The notes: generated by a model not told the origin, from the sequence alone. A DNA stretch of 57,549 nucleotides from Treponema sp. (GCA_017553635.1 JAFZKN010000011.1:1-57549), one strand, 5' to 3'; shown: positions 42,955 to 52,179, numbered from the stretch's first letter. Numbers and translations: made by a program.

Positions 42955-44720
42955 CTGATACAAAAGGAAAAGTAGTCGGAATCAATGGTAACATGGTTTC
43001 TGTCGAATTTGACGGAAATGTTACAATGAACGAAGTCGGCTACATTAATGTAGAAGATAAAAAGCTTAAGGGTGAAATTATCCGTATCCGCGGAAACACA
43101 GCCCAGATGCAGATTTACGAAATGACAGAGGGCATTAAAACCGGAAACGAGGTTGAGTTTACCGGTGACATGCTTGCAGTCCGTCTTGGACCTGGACTTT
43201 TAGGACAGGTATATGATGGTCTTCAGAACCCGCTCCCTCTTCTTGCAGAAAAAGCAGGATACTTTCTTGAACGCGGTGTTTATGTAGAACCAATTTCAAC
43301 TTCAAAAAAATGGCACTTTACACCGACTGCAAAAACAGGTGATACACTTTACACGGGTGATTCATTCGGAACAGTTCCGGAAGGACCATTTACTCACAAA
43401 ATCTTAATTCCGTTTGACTGTCTTGGTTCATCAAAAATCAAGTCTATAAAATCGGAAGGTGATTATACAATCGATGAGACAGTTGCAGTTGTAACAGATG
43501 ATAAAGGAAATGACAGAGAATTAAAGATGTCATTCTTCTGGCCTGTAAAACGTGCTGTTAACTGCTATGCAGAACGCTTAGCCCCTAGTGAACCGATGGT
43601 TACACAGGTTCGTCTTATCGACACATTCTATCCTGTTTCTAAAGGTGGAACTTACTGTATTCCAGGCCCATTCGGTGCAGGTAAAACAGTATTGCAGCAT
43701 ACAACTTCTAGAAATGCAGACGTTGATATCGTAATCATCGCTGCCTGCGGTGAACGTGCCGGAGAAGTTGTAGAAACAATTAAAGAATTCCCTGAGCTTA
43801 CAGACCCGAGAACGGGACGTTCTCTTATGGAAAGAACAATCATCATATGTAATACATCTTCAATGCCGGTAGCTTCGCGAGAAGCATCGGTTTACACATC
43901 TGTAACTCTTGCAGAATATTACAGACAGATGGGACTTCATGTTCTTCTTCTTGCAGACTCAACATCGCGCTGGGCACAGGCTTTGCGTGAAATGTCAGGT
44001 CGTTTGGAAGAGATTCCTGGAGAAGAAGCATTTCCGGCTTACCTCGAATCTTATATTGCAGCATTCTACGAAAGAGCCGGTATTGTCCGTCTTCGTGATG
44101 GTTCAACAGGTTCTGTTACTATCGGTGGTACAGTTTCACCTGCCGGCGGTAACTTTGAAGAACCTGTAACACAGGCAACTCTTAAAGTAGTAGGTGCCTT
44201 CCATGGTCTTAGCCGTGAAAGATCTGATGCACGTAAATATCCTGCAATTGACCCGATTATTTCATGGTCTAAATACAAATCTGTATTACCGGAAAGCTGG
44301 GTATCATATGCACGCAAAGTATTCTTAAAAGGTGTAGAAGTAAATCAGATGATGAAGGTTGTCGGTGAAGAAGGTACTTCTACTGCAGACTTTGTTGAAT
44401 ACTTAAAGAGTGAATTCCTTGATGCAGTTTACATGCAGCAGAACTCATTTGATAAGATTGATGCTGCCGTAAGTGTTGAACGTCAGAAATATGTATTCAG
44501 CAGAGTAGTAAAGGTTTTAGGTTCTGAATTTGAAGTAACGGAAAAAGATGATGCACGAAATTACTTTAACAGACTGCGTCAGCTCTTCCAGGACTGGAAC
44601 TATACAGAATGGAAATCAGACAAATTTAATTCACTTGAAGCAGAAATTGAACAGACTTATGCTTCTAAGAATGGTAAAATTGATTCTGAATTAGATGCAG
44701 TGCTCAAGGATGGTGAATAA
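42951..44720 (+). CDS. atpA: V-type ATP synthase catalytic subunit A
   Basis: A 589-aa catalytic subunit with the P-loop GPFGAGKT at 239-246, the arginine-finger region and the conserved ERAGIVRLRDGSTGSVTIGGTVSPAGGNFEEPVTQAT, plus the bulge domain typical of V/A-type A subunits. It hydrolyses or makes ATP in the A3B3 head. Its start overlaps the DUF2764 gene by 4 nt, and its end overlaps atpB by 1 nt. Confidence 0.97.
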   Translation: MTDTKGKVVGINGNMVSVEFDGNVTMNEVGYINVEDKKLKGEIIRIRGNTAQMQIYEMTEGIKTGNEVEFTGDMLAVRLGPGLLGQVYDGLQNPLPLLAEKAGYFLERGVYVEPISTSKKWHFTPTAKTGDTLYTGDSFGTVPEGPFTHKILIPFDCLGSSKIKSIKSEGDYTIDETVAVVTDDKGNDRELKMSFFWPVKRAVNCYAERLAPSEPMVTQVRLIDTFYPVSKGGTYCIPGPFGAGKTVLQHTTSRNADVDIVIIAACGERAGEVVETIKEFPELTDPRTGRSLMERTIIICNTSSMPVASREASVYTSVTLAEYYRQMGLHVLLLADSTSRWAQALREMSGRLEEIPGEEAFPAYLESYIAAFYERAGIVRLRDGSTGSVTIGGTVSPAGGNFEEPVTQATLKVVGAFHGLSRERSDARKYPAIDPIISWSKYKSVLPESWVSYARKVFLKGVEVNQMMKVVGEEGTSTADFVEYLKSEFLDAVYMQQNSFDKIDAAVSVERQKYVFSRVVKVLGSEFEVTEKDDARNYFNRLRQLFQDWNYTEWKSDKFNSLEAEIEQTYASKNGKIDSELDAVLKDGE

Positions 44721-46015
44721 TGAATAAAGTATATAGCAAAATTGAATCCATCAACGGTAGCGTTATTACAGTAAAAGCACAGGATGTTTCTTACGGTGAA
44801 CTTGCAGAAATTGAAACCCGCTTTGGAAAATCTTTAGCCGAAGTAAATGCAATTAAAGGTGATATAGTTTCACTTCAGGTATTTGCCGGAGGCCGCGGTG
44901 TATCAACCGGTGACCACATTAAATTCTTAGGACACAGAATGGAAGTTTCGTTCAGTGAAAATCTTCTTGGACGCATCTTTAACGGTTCTGGAGATCCTCG
45001 TGATAAGGGACCTGCTCTTGCAGACAACCTTGTTAATATCGGTGGTCCTTCTGTAAACCCTTCAAAACGTATCATGGCACGCCGTATGATCAGAACAGGT
45101 ATTCCGATGATCGATATGTTCAATACACTTGTCGTATCACAGAAGCTTCCGATTTTCTCTATTTCCGGTGAACCATACAACCAGCTTCTTGCACGCATTG
45201 CGATGCAGGCAGAAGTTGATGTAATCGTACTTGGCGGTATGGGTCTTAAATATGATGACTATCTGTATTTTAAGAACACACTCGAAAACGGTGGAGCTCT
45301 TTCTAAAACAGTTATGTTCATGCATACAGCCGCTGACCCGACTGTAGAATGTATGAAGATTCCTGATATGTCACTTGCTGTTGCAGAACAGTTTGCACTT
45401 CAGGGAAAGGATGTACTTGTTCTTCTTACTGATATGACAAACTTTGCAGACGCAATGAAAGAAATTGCCATCACTCAGGAACAGGTTCCGTCTAACCGCG
45501 GTTATCCTGGAGATTTGTATTCACAGCTTGCAAGCCGTTACGAAAAAGCCGTTGACTTTTCAGATGCCGGTTCTGTAACAATTCTTGCAGTTACAACAAT
45601 GCCTGGTGATGACGTTACTCACCCGGTTCCAGATAACACAGGTTACATCACAGAAGGTCAGTATTACTTAAAGGGCGGACGTATCGAACCGTTCGGTTCA
45701 CTTTCACGTCTTAAACAGAATGTAAACGGTGACACACGTGATGACCACCGCGCGTTAATGGACGGTATGATCCGTCTTTATTCAGCTTATAAAGATACAC
45801 TTGAAAAGAAGTCCATGGGATTTATGATGTCAGCATGGGATGAAAAACTTCTTAAATACGGTGTAATGTTTGAAAAAGAAATGATGGATCTTTCTAAAAA
45901 TATTCCGCTGGAGGATGCTCTTGATTTAGGATGGAAGATACTTAGCGACTGTTTTGATAAACAGGAAACAGGTATTAAATCTGAATTAATCGAAAAGCAT
46001 TGGCCTGTAAGATAG
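44720..46015 (+). CDS. atpB: V-type ATP synthase regulatory subunit B
   Basis: A 431-aa subunit without the P-loop, as usual. Characteristic pieces are FNGSGDPRDKGP, RRMIRTGIPMIDMFNTLVVSQKLPIFSISGEPYNQLLARIA, LVLLTDMTNFADAMKEIA, and RGYPGDLYSQLASRYEKAVDF. Together with subunit A it forms the alternating ring. Confidence 0.97.
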   Translation: MNKVYSKIESINGSVITVKAQDVSYGELAEIETRFGKSLAEVNAIKGDIVSLQVFAGGRGVSTGDHIKFLGHRMEVSFSENLLGRIFNGSGDPRDKGPALADNLVNIGGPSVNPSKRIMARRMIRTGIPMIDMFNTLVVSQKLPIFSISGEPYNQLLARIAMQAEVDVIVLGGMGLKYDDYLYFKNTLENGGALSKTVMFMHTAADPTVECMKIPDMSLAVAEQFALQGKDVLVLLTDMTNFADAMKEIAITQEQVPSNRGYPGDLYSQLASRYEKAVDFSDAGSVTILAVTTMPGDDVTHPVPDNTGYITEGQYYLKGGRIEPFGSLSRLKQNVNGDTRDDHRALMDGMIRLYSAYKDTLEKKSMGFMMSAWDEKLLKYGVMFEKEMMDLSKNIPLEDALDLGWKILSDCFDKQETGIKSELIEKHWPVR

Positions 46016-46025
46016 AAGGTGTGCA

Positions 46026-46634
46026 ATGGCGAAGATTAAGCTGACAAAAAATGAGCTTAAAGTTCAGAAAGATGCCCTTAAAATGTTTAAAAGGTATCTT
46101 CCGACTTTGACACTCAAAAAACAGCAGCTTCAGACAGAAATACGCACTATTGATGCTCGGGCAAAAGAAGTCCGTCAGCAGCGAAAAAATCTTGAGGCGG
46201 AATTTGAAGCATGGATTTCGGTCTTTGGAGAAAAAGAGGCGTTTAAACCTGGAATGGTTACGGTAAGAAATATCCGGAAGAGTACCGGTAATATTGCCGG
46301 TGTTACGATTCCTGTTTATGAGGGCGCAGATTTTTCACGGGGAGATTACGATTTATATGCAACACCGCTTTGGATTGACATGGCTGCAGACAGGATGGAA
46401 AAGGCTTTGTCACTGGATCTTGAAGCTGATGTTTTGGAAGAACAGGTTCGTCTTTTGGCCCAGGAACTGCGTGTTACTACACAGCGAGTAAACCTTTTTG
46501 AAAAGGTAAAAATTCCTGAGACAAAAGCAAACATAAAAAAGATTTCTGTTTATCTTGGTGATGAACAGGTTGCGGCCGTTGTCCGCAGCAAGATTTCAAA
46601 GAAAAAACTGCAGAACGAAGGAGAAGAAGCATAA
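46026..46634 (+). CDS. atpD: V-type ATP synthase subunit D
   Basis: A 202-aa protein made of two long antiparallel helices (KIKLTKNELKVQKDALKMFKRYLPTLTLKKQQLQTEIR, and EEQVRLLAQELRVTTQRVNLFEKVKIPETKANIKKISVYLGDEQ). This is the central rotary shaft. It starts 10 nt after atpB and overlaps atpI by 1 nt. Confidence 0.94.
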   Translation: MAKIKLTKNELKVQKDALKMFKRYLPTLTLKKQQLQTEIRTIDARAKEVRQQRKNLEAEFEAWISVFGEKEAFKPGMVTVRNIRKSTGNIAGVTIPVYEGADFSRGDYDLYATPLWIDMAADRMEKALSLDLEADVLEEQVRLLAQELRVTTQRVNLFEKVKIPETKANIKKISVYLGDEQVAAVVRSKISKKKLQNEGEEA

Positions 46635-48574
46635 TGATTGTACCTATGAAAAAAGTTTCTCTTGTCGTTCTTGACAGAGAGAAAAAAGAAGCACTTAAAA
46701 CACTTCGCAAGACTGGAGTAGTTCATCTTGAAACAGTAGAAGGCAAGGGTGATGTTCTTGCCAGATACAAAAACATTTCGGATACACTCTTTGATGCAAC
46801 TATGCTTCTTTCGGAAGTAAAAGTTAATAAAAAGACTTTTAAGTACGAAGATGTTTCTGATCAGGCAGCCTTTGATCTTGCAAAAAGAGTTTTGGAAATA
46901 GTTGACCAGAAAAAAGAACTTTTGGATCAAATTACAAATGATACAAATGAACTTGATCGTTTTACTTATTGGGGACAGCTTGATCCTCGTGATTTTGAAT
47001 TTCTTAATAAGAACGGTATTTATCTTTCGATGTATGAAATTCCATCTGATAAGATGCGCCTTATCCCTGAAGAAGTAAAAACAATTCTCGTTAATGTTTC
47101 TAAAAACGTAACAAGGTTTTTAGTTATAAACGAAAAACCGGAAGAGGAACGTCCGGCGGGGCTTCCTCCGGAAGCATTTAATGTCGTTATGCCAGATATT
47201 TCTACAAACGAATTAATTGCAAGAATTTCAGATTCAAAAGAAAGACTTAATCAACTTCAGCTGGAATTTGATCAATCGGTTAAGTATATTAAGTCTATGC
47301 AGAGATATTATGAATTGATGCAGAAAGACATAGAATTTGAAAATTTCTACTCTGGAATGGAAACAGATTTCAGTTCAGAAGAAAGTGAAAATGCACTTGC
47401 ATGGATTACAGGATTTGTTCCGGTTGACAGTTTTGAAAAACTTGTTACCTGCGCAAAAGAAAATGCGTGGGCACTTGCTTCAAGTGATCCGACAGAAGAA
47501 GATATGGTTCCGACTAAACTTAAGAACAATAAGCTTGTAAGCCTTATCTATCCGCTTACAGACTTCCTGGGAACTGTTCCAGGTTATAACGAATATGATA
47601 TTTCCGGATGGTTCTTACTGTTCTTTACAGTCTTCTTTGGAATGATTTTTGGTGACGGTGGTTACGGACTTTTAGTAACTGTTATAAGCCTTCTTCTTTT
47701 AATTAAGAATGCGGCTTCTAAAAAATCATCACCGGCACTTGCACTTGTATTCCTTGTTGGACTTGCAACTGTAGGATGGGGAATTGTTACATGTACATGG
47801 TTTGGACTTACTCCTGACCAGCTTCCAGCATGGTTAACAGGTATTTCTGTTAAATACATTTCCAATGTAACTCCTGCAGATTATCTTTTTAATGTGCCTT
47901 GGATTTCTGACCGCAGTATAGGACTTACAACAGCAAACAATCTTCAGATTTTCTGTTTTGGTCTTGCACTGCTTCAGCTTTCGGTTGCACATGTAAAAGG
48001 CATTTTCAGAAACTTAAAGAACCGCTCGCTTAAAGTTCTTGGAGAACTTGGTTCTCTTGCACAGCTTTGGGGTATGTTCTATGTAGTTCTGTCAATGGTT
48101 GTAAGTTCAGTTGTATTCCCGCTTGATCTTGTCGTACAGGATGTTCAGGTAGGAAAAATTGCTCTTGGACTTATCGGAGGCGGTTTTGCATTGAGCTTTA
48201 TCTTTGCAAACTATGAAGGAAGTATAATTAAATCTATATTGGAAAGCGTAAAGAATATTATTTCTGTACTGCTTGGCGTTGTTAACGTATTCTCTGATAT
48301 AGTTTCTTACATCCGTCTCTGGGCTGTAGGTCTTGCAGGTGCTGCAATTTCTAATACTGTAAATACGATGGCAGGTCCTCTTATGGGACACGCGATTATG
48401 TTTGCAGCTGCGGTATTGCTTCTGGTATTTGGACACGGTTTAAACATGATTTTAAACCTTCTGTCTGTAATTGTTCATGGCGTCAGGTTGAATACACTCG
48501 AATTCTCGACACACCTTGGAATGTCATGGTCTGGCTTTAAATATAAACCGTTCAGTGAAACGGTAAATGAGTAA
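46634..48574 (+). CDS. atpI: V-type ATP synthase subunit I
   Basis: A 646-aa membrane stator subunit. The soluble N-terminal half (about 1-300) has long coiled coils, and the C-terminal half has about seven to eight transmembrane helices. The conserved WFLLFFTVFFGMIFGDGGYG and IVSYIRLWAVGLAGAAISNT are present; the Arg in that last motif corresponds to the essential arginine facing the K ring. It follows atpD with a 1-nt overlap. Confidence 0.95.
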   Translation: MIVPMKKVSLVVLDREKKEALKTLRKTGVVHLETVEGKGDVLARYKNISDTLFDATMLLSEVKVNKKTFKYEDVSDQAAFDLAKRVLEIVDQKKELLDQITNDTNELDRFTYWGQLDPRDFEFLNKNGIYLSMYEIPSDKMRLIPEEVKTILVNVSKNVTRFLVINEKPEEERPAGLPPEAFNVVMPDISTNELIARISDSKERLNQLQLEFDQSVKYIKSMQRYYELMQKDIEFENFYSGMETDFSSEESENALAWITGFVPVDSFEKLVTCAKENAWALASSDPTEEDMVPTKLKNNKLVSLIYPLTDFLGTVPGYNEYDISGWFLLFFTVFFGMIFGDGGYGLLVTVISLLLLIKNAASKKSSPALALVFLVGLATVGWGIVTCTWFGLTPDQLPAWLTGISVKYISNVTPADYLFNVPWISDRSIGLTTANNLQIFCFGLALLQLSVAHVKGIFRNLKNRSLKVLGELGSLAQLWGMFYVVLSMVVSSVVFPLDLVVQDVQVGKIALGLIGGGFALSFIFANYEGSIIKSILESVKNIISVLLGVVNVFSDIVSYIRLWAVGLAGAAISNTVNTMAGPLMGHAIMFAAAVLLLVFGHGLNMILNLLSVIVHGVRLNTLEFSTHLGMSWSGFKYKPFSETVNE

Positions 48575-48589
48575 ATAAATATATACCGC

Positions 48590-48620
48590 GGGCTGCGGGA
48601 ATTCTGTTAAATCGGAATTT
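48590..48620 (+). other. Small hairpin before atpK
   Basis: Between atpI and atpK, GAATTC-like and GAATT arms (around 48600-48619) can fold into a short stem just before a very good ribosome binding site (AAGGAG, 48625-48630). This may raise translation or stability of the K transcript, which is needed in many copies. Confidence 0.3.
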
Positions 48621-48636
48621 TTATAAGGAGAAAAAT

Positions 48637-49068
48637 ATGAATTTTGGTATGTTAGGTGCTGCTGTTGTAATGGGTATTGCTGCTATTGGTTCAGCAATCG
48701 GTATCGGAATTGCAGGACAGGGTGCAATTGGAGCTTGGAAAAGATGTTACGTAAACAATAAGCCGGCTCCATTCATTCTTACAGTATTTGCAGGTGCTCC
48801 TTTAACACAGACAATTTACGGCTTTCTGCTTATGAACAGCATGAAAGATAAAATTATTGCCGGTGCTCTTGATTCTGGATTTGCACTTGGTCTTGGATTT
48901 GCATGTGGTCTTGCAATGTGTTTCTCTGCTATCGCACAGGGAAAAGCAGGTGCTGCAGGTTCTGATGCCCTCGGTGAAACAGGAAAAGGTTTCTCACAGT
49001 ACATCATGGTTGTAGGTCTTTGTGAAACTGTTGCTTTGTTTGCAATGGTATTCGGAATGATCCAGTAA
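48637..49068 (+). CDS. atpK: V-type ATP synthase subunit K (rotor ring)
   Basis: A 143-aa proteolipid with four transmembrane helices, made from two hairpins. Ion-binding residues are visible: T57 and Q58 in helix 2 (PLTQTIYGF), Q101 in helix 3 (AQGK) and E130 in helix 4 (GLCETVAL). The carboxylate is present only in the second hairpin, so each subunit carries one ion. The set T/Q/Q/E corresponds to that of the Na+-translocating NtpK of Enterococcus hirae. Its own strong ribosome binding site fits the high copy number of the ring. Confidence 0.94.
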   Translation: MNFGMLGAAVVMGIAAIGSAIGIGIAGQGAIGAWKRCYVNNKPAPFILTVFAGAPLTQTIYGFLLMNSMKDKIIAGALDSGFALGLGFACGLAMCFSAIAQGKAGAAGSDALGETGKGFSQYIMVVGLCETVALFAMVFGMIQ

Positions 49069-49101
49069 GATAGACAATACTGTATTTTAATGCTATTATA
49101 T

Positions 49102-49139
49102 AGTTGTCCGTTGTTTTTTACTTCGGACAACTTTTTTTT
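49102..49139 (+). terminator. Intrinsic terminator of the V-type ATPase operon
   Basis: AGTTGTCCG (49102-49110) and CGGACAACT (49124-49132) form a perfect 9-bp stem, loop 13 nt, followed by seven more T residues (49133-49139). This is the clearest terminator in the window. Confidence 0.9.
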
Positions 49140-49157
49140 ATATGTAGGAATTTTATT

Positions 49158-49634
49158 GTGAAAAAAATTACTGTATTATGTATTTTATGCTGTTTTTTTG
49201 CAGCTTGTAAAAATCCAACAAAGACAAAATTAAAGCAGGCAGAGTGTAAAATAACATACATGACTACCAAATATGATTCTTTTAATTTAATACCTGTAGA
49301 TGACAATATATATACAACTGGTGATACAGTAACTGTATTGCCTTTAACCAGATATTTTGATATGTGTGATGGGAATACCCATGTAAATTTTGATTATTGG
49401 TATGATGGTACAAAAACATATAATCCTGGAGATAAATTTCCAATTACTCATGATACTATATTATATGTTAAATGGAATGAAGAACACTGTTCAGGTAGTT
49501 GTGCGGAAGTTGCAAATCATATGACATGTGTGGAATGTACGAGCGATTCTCAATGTGCAGGTCGAAGTGACGGTAAAACTGTATGTGGTTGTTTTCTATC
49601 TTGCGACTATCCTGACCCTTCTGTGATAAGGTAA
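49158..49634 (+). CDS. Lipoprotein with InlB-B-repeat-like segment and Cys-rich tail (paralogue 1)
   Basis: A 158-aa protein with a GTG start. Residues 1-16 form a lipoprotein signal (lipobox FFAAC, Cys17). A segment with DYWYDGTKTYNPGDKFPITHDTILYVKW resembles the beta-grasp B-repeat of InlB and related Listeria-Bacteroides surface repeats. The C-terminal about 50 residues contain eight Cys (CSGSC, CVEC, CGCFLSC). A longer upstream start is ruled out because it would lie inside the terminator. The neighbouring gene at 49703 has the same architecture, so a tandem duplication is likely. Confidence 0.78.
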   Translation: MKKITVLCILCCFFAACKNPTKTKLKQAECKITYMTTKYDSFNLIPVDDNIYTTGDTVTVLPLTRYFDMCDGNTHVNFDYWYDGTKTYNPGDKFPITHDTILYVKWNEEHCSGSCAEVANHMTCVECTSDSQCAGRSDGKTVCGCFLSCDYPDPSVIR

Positions 49635-49702
49635 AATATATTGGAATATGGTATGTCAAAAAGGGCGTTGGCATCAATATAATGATTAAAAGGATATAAA
49701 TT

Positions 49703-50182
49703 ATGAAAAAAATCATTGCATTTAGTCTTTTCTGTTTTATGTTTTTTGGATGCACTTCACCATCAAAAGGGAATAAGAGTAGTGGAAGTAATACATATAC
49801 TGTTTATTATTACTATTCTGGAACAAATACGACTCCAACCGTTACAGAACAATACCCTGCAGGTTCGAATGTTGATTTGCAAACGCCATTTGGTTCAAAA
49901 TGTGACGGGAATAAATTGGTTAAGTTTGTAGGGTGGTCAGACGGAACAAATATCTACAATCCTGGAAGCAGAATAACTCTTTCAAGTAATATACATTTAA
50001 CTCTTGTTTCTGATACAATACAATGTAATGCTGGTACAGTATGCGACAAAGGACCAACTGGTCAATGTGAATGTGTTTATGTTAAAAGAGCCCTTGGTGA
50101 AGCTTGTACTTCAGATGATGACTGCCAGACTGGACTATTTTGCGGCACTGGATCAAAAATATGTGTTTCTTCTGGAAACTAG
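49703..50182 (+). CDS. Lipoprotein with InlB-B-repeat-like segment and Cys-rich tail (paralogue 2)
   Basis: A 159-aa lipoprotein with lipobox FFGC (Cys17). A Ser/Asn-rich linker leads to a beta segment (VTEQYPAGSNVDLQTPFG...FVGWSDGTNIYNPGSRITL) like the InlB B repeat. A Cys-rich tail follows (CNAGTVCDKGPTGQCECVY, CTSDDDCQTGLFCGTG), similar to small disulfide-rich knots of secreted spirochaete and eukaryote proteins. Together with its neighbour it forms a fast-evolving surface pair. AAAGGA precedes the ATG. Its stop overlaps that of the thioredoxin-like gene by 4 nt, and they converge. Confidence 0.78.
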   Translation: MKKIIAFSLFCFMFFGCTSPSKGNKSSGSNTYTVYYYYSGTNTTPTVTEQYPAGSNVDLQTPFGSKCDGNKLVKFVGWSDGTNIYNPGSRITLSSNIHLTLVSDTIQCNAGTVCDKGPTGQCECVYVKRALGEACTSDDDCQTGLFCGTGSKICVSSGN

Positions 50183-50730
50183 CTTTCAAGTTTTGCCATC
50201 ATGTTAATGTAATAAATCAACGGTTTGTTTGCAATGTAGTCATCAAGTTTATTAGGGCCGTTTGAACTGCATAATACATTAAAGTTACGGTCTACAAGTA
50301 AAAAGCCAGGGATATAGAATTTTTCTACTTTGTAATCTTCAAGCTTAAAAAAGCCGCATTCATCACGATAATCAAAGTCAAGGTAATAAAACGGCAGGTT
50401 GTCATTTTTCATGTATTTGATTAAATCTTCGTTGCTTTTATCTTTTTCTGAACCAACTAAAATTATTTCAAAATTATCATATTTCTTTTTGTATTCTTCA
50501 TAGAATTTCACAAGCTCATCACGGAATTCCTTGCAGTAAGGGCACCAGTCTGCAGCATAATAAATAAAATAATAATCTTTGTTTATTTTTTTTGAGTCAG
50601 GAATATTTCCCTCTGCATCTTTTACTTTCTGGTCAATTACATCAAGAACCTTATTTGGTTTTGAAGTGCATGATGCAGCAAAAAAAGCAGTTAAAATACA
50701 TAAAGGTATTAAAAATAATTTAGCTTTCAT
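50179..50730 (-). CDS. Thioredoxin-fold lipoprotein (TlpA-like)
   Basis: A 183-aa lipoprotein with Cys21 in the lipobox AASC, followed by a thioredoxin-like fold with the redox motif WCPYC (62-66) and YLDFDYRDECGFFKLEDYKVEKFYIPGFLLVD (the cis-Pro region). The CPYC form is that of oxidoreductases of the TlpA/thioredoxin family. It probably works on the periplasmic side, as a reductase or isomerase of disulfides in exported proteins. It is adjacent to the Cys-rich lipoprotein pair. It is the last gene of the lipoprotein-thrC-thioredoxin run. Confidence 0.82.
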   Translation of the reverse strand: MKAKLFLIPLCILTAFFAASCTSKPNKVLDVIDQKVKDAEGNIPDSKKINKDYYFIYYAADWCPYCKEFRDELVKFYEEYKKKYDNFEIILVGSEKDKSNEDLIKYMKNDNLPFYYLDFDYRDECGFFKLEDYKVEKFYIPGFLLVDRNFNVLCSSNGPNKLDDYIANKPLIYYINMMAKLES

Positions 50731-50766
50731 AAAATTTTATTCCCTTAAAATTTACAAAAATTCAGA

Positions 50767-52179
50767 TTATAGATTAGCCATGAGCCATTCTTTAAATGTG
50801 TCGTAACTGTTTTCCATTGGGATTGCTTTGTCTGGAAGCTGCATTACCTTCTGGAGGCGGTCTGGGATAACAGGGTCTTTGCCGATTGCCTGTTTTACTG
50901 TAGCGCCAAATTTTGCAGGGTCTGCTGTTTCAAGAATGATTCCGACAGCATTTTTGTTTACAACCTGACTTGCCCATTCAGGAACATTTGCTGTAAGACC
51001 AGGTTTTGTATAGTCGCCTTTTAAACCGCCCATGAGTTTTTCAAGACAGCCGTTTCTTATGTCATCCCATGCTTTCCATGCAACAGCACCGTGCGGGTCG
51101 ATGATGTAACCTGTCTTAGTATGGCAGTCTTTAATTGATTCAATAATTCCATCATTATCAAGCCAGTAAGAGGCGAAAAGCTTTCTTACTTCTTCAAGTG
51201 AATACATGGCAGCAATGCGTTCATAGTTGCTTGGAGCTCCTACATCCATTGCGTTTGCATAAGTTTCTACAGAAGGTCTTGCTTTATATTCACCTGTTGC
51301 AATCCAGTCTGGAATTGTTCTGTTTGAATTTGTTGCTGCAACAAAGCCTGTAATAGGAGCACCCATTTTCTGTGCGATAAGTCCTGATGTAAGGTTACCG
51401 AAGTTTCCTGATGGAACTGTTACGATGATTGCAGGATTTTCAAGTTTGTTGGAAATATAGCTTTTTGCCTTTGCAAGAAGGGAAGCGTACATATAATAAA
51501 ATCCCTGTGGCAAAAGGCGTGAGATGTTGATTGAGTTTGCAGATGAAAGGCGGAATTTACTTCTTAAATCTTCATCTACGAAAGCAGTCTTTACAAGCTT
51601 CTGACAGTCATCAAAAGTTCCTTTAACCTTTAATGCGCGGACATTTCCTGTAAATGTAGAAAGCTGTTTTTCCTGCAATGGAGAAATCTTTCCTTCCGGA
51701 TAAAGAATTGTTACATCAATTCCAGGAACATTATGGAATGCACTTCCTACAGCACTTCCTGTATCACCTGAAGTTGCAACAAGAATGTGAAGGTTGTCAG
51801 AGTTTTCTCTGTTAAAATATGACATTACGCGGGCCATAAAACGTGCACCAAAATCTTTAAATGCACATGTAGGTCCGTGGAATAATTCAAGCACGTAAGT
51901 TATAGGATCAATCTGATTAAGCTTTGAAATAAAAGGATATGCATCCTGAATGATGGCATCAAGATCATCATCAGGAATTTCTCCCTTACAGTAAGGCTTT
52001 GCCATTTCAAGTGCAACAGATCTGAAAGACGGTTCACTGTTACTGTTTAAAATCTTTTCATCTAGCCGTGGAAATTCTACAGGAATGTAAAGACCTCCTG
52101 TTTTAGAATTCATTCCATATAAAACTGCTGTCTTAAAATCTACTTTAACTGAACTGTCTCTTGTATCTGTATAAATCAT
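50767..52179 (-). CDS. thrC: Threonine synthase
   Basis: A 470-aa PLP enzyme of the long (E. coli-like) threonine synthase group. The PLP-binding Lys108 is in GPTCAFKDFGARFM, and SGDTGSAVGSAF binds phosphate. SGNFGNLTSGLIA and the DPHGAVAWKAW end are family features. It converts O-phospho-homoserine to threonine. AAAGGA stands 7 nt before the ATG. It sits 30 nt downstream of the lipoprotein gene, probably in the same transcript. Confidence 0.94.
   Translation of the reverse strand: MIYTDTRDSSVKVDFKTAVLYGMNSKTGGLYIPVEFPRLDEKILNSNSEPSFRSVALEMAKPYCKGEIPDDDLDAIIQDAYPFISKLNQIDPITYVLELFHGPTCAFKDFGARFMARVMSYFNRENSDNLHILVATSGDTGSAVGSAFHNVPGIDVTILYPEGKISPLQEKQLSTFTGNVRALKVKGTFDDCQKLVKTAFVDEDLRSKFRLSSANSINISRLLPQGFYYMYASLLAKAKSYISNKLENPAIIVTVPSGNFGNLTSGLIAQKMGAPITGFVAATNSNRTIPDWIATGEYKARPSVETYANAMDVGAPSNYERIAAMYSLEEVRKLFASYWLDNDGIIESIKDCHTKTGYIIDPHGAVAWKAWDDIRNGCLEKLMGGLKGDYTKPGLTANVPEWASQVVNKNAVGIILETADPAKFGATVKQAIGKDPVIPDRLQKVMQLPDKAIPMENSYDTFKEWLMANL

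Noticed and set aside
46550..46930. Minus-strand frame across the atpD-atpI junction
   Set aside because: Phe/Cys/Lys-rich shadow frame; both overlapped genes are conserved.
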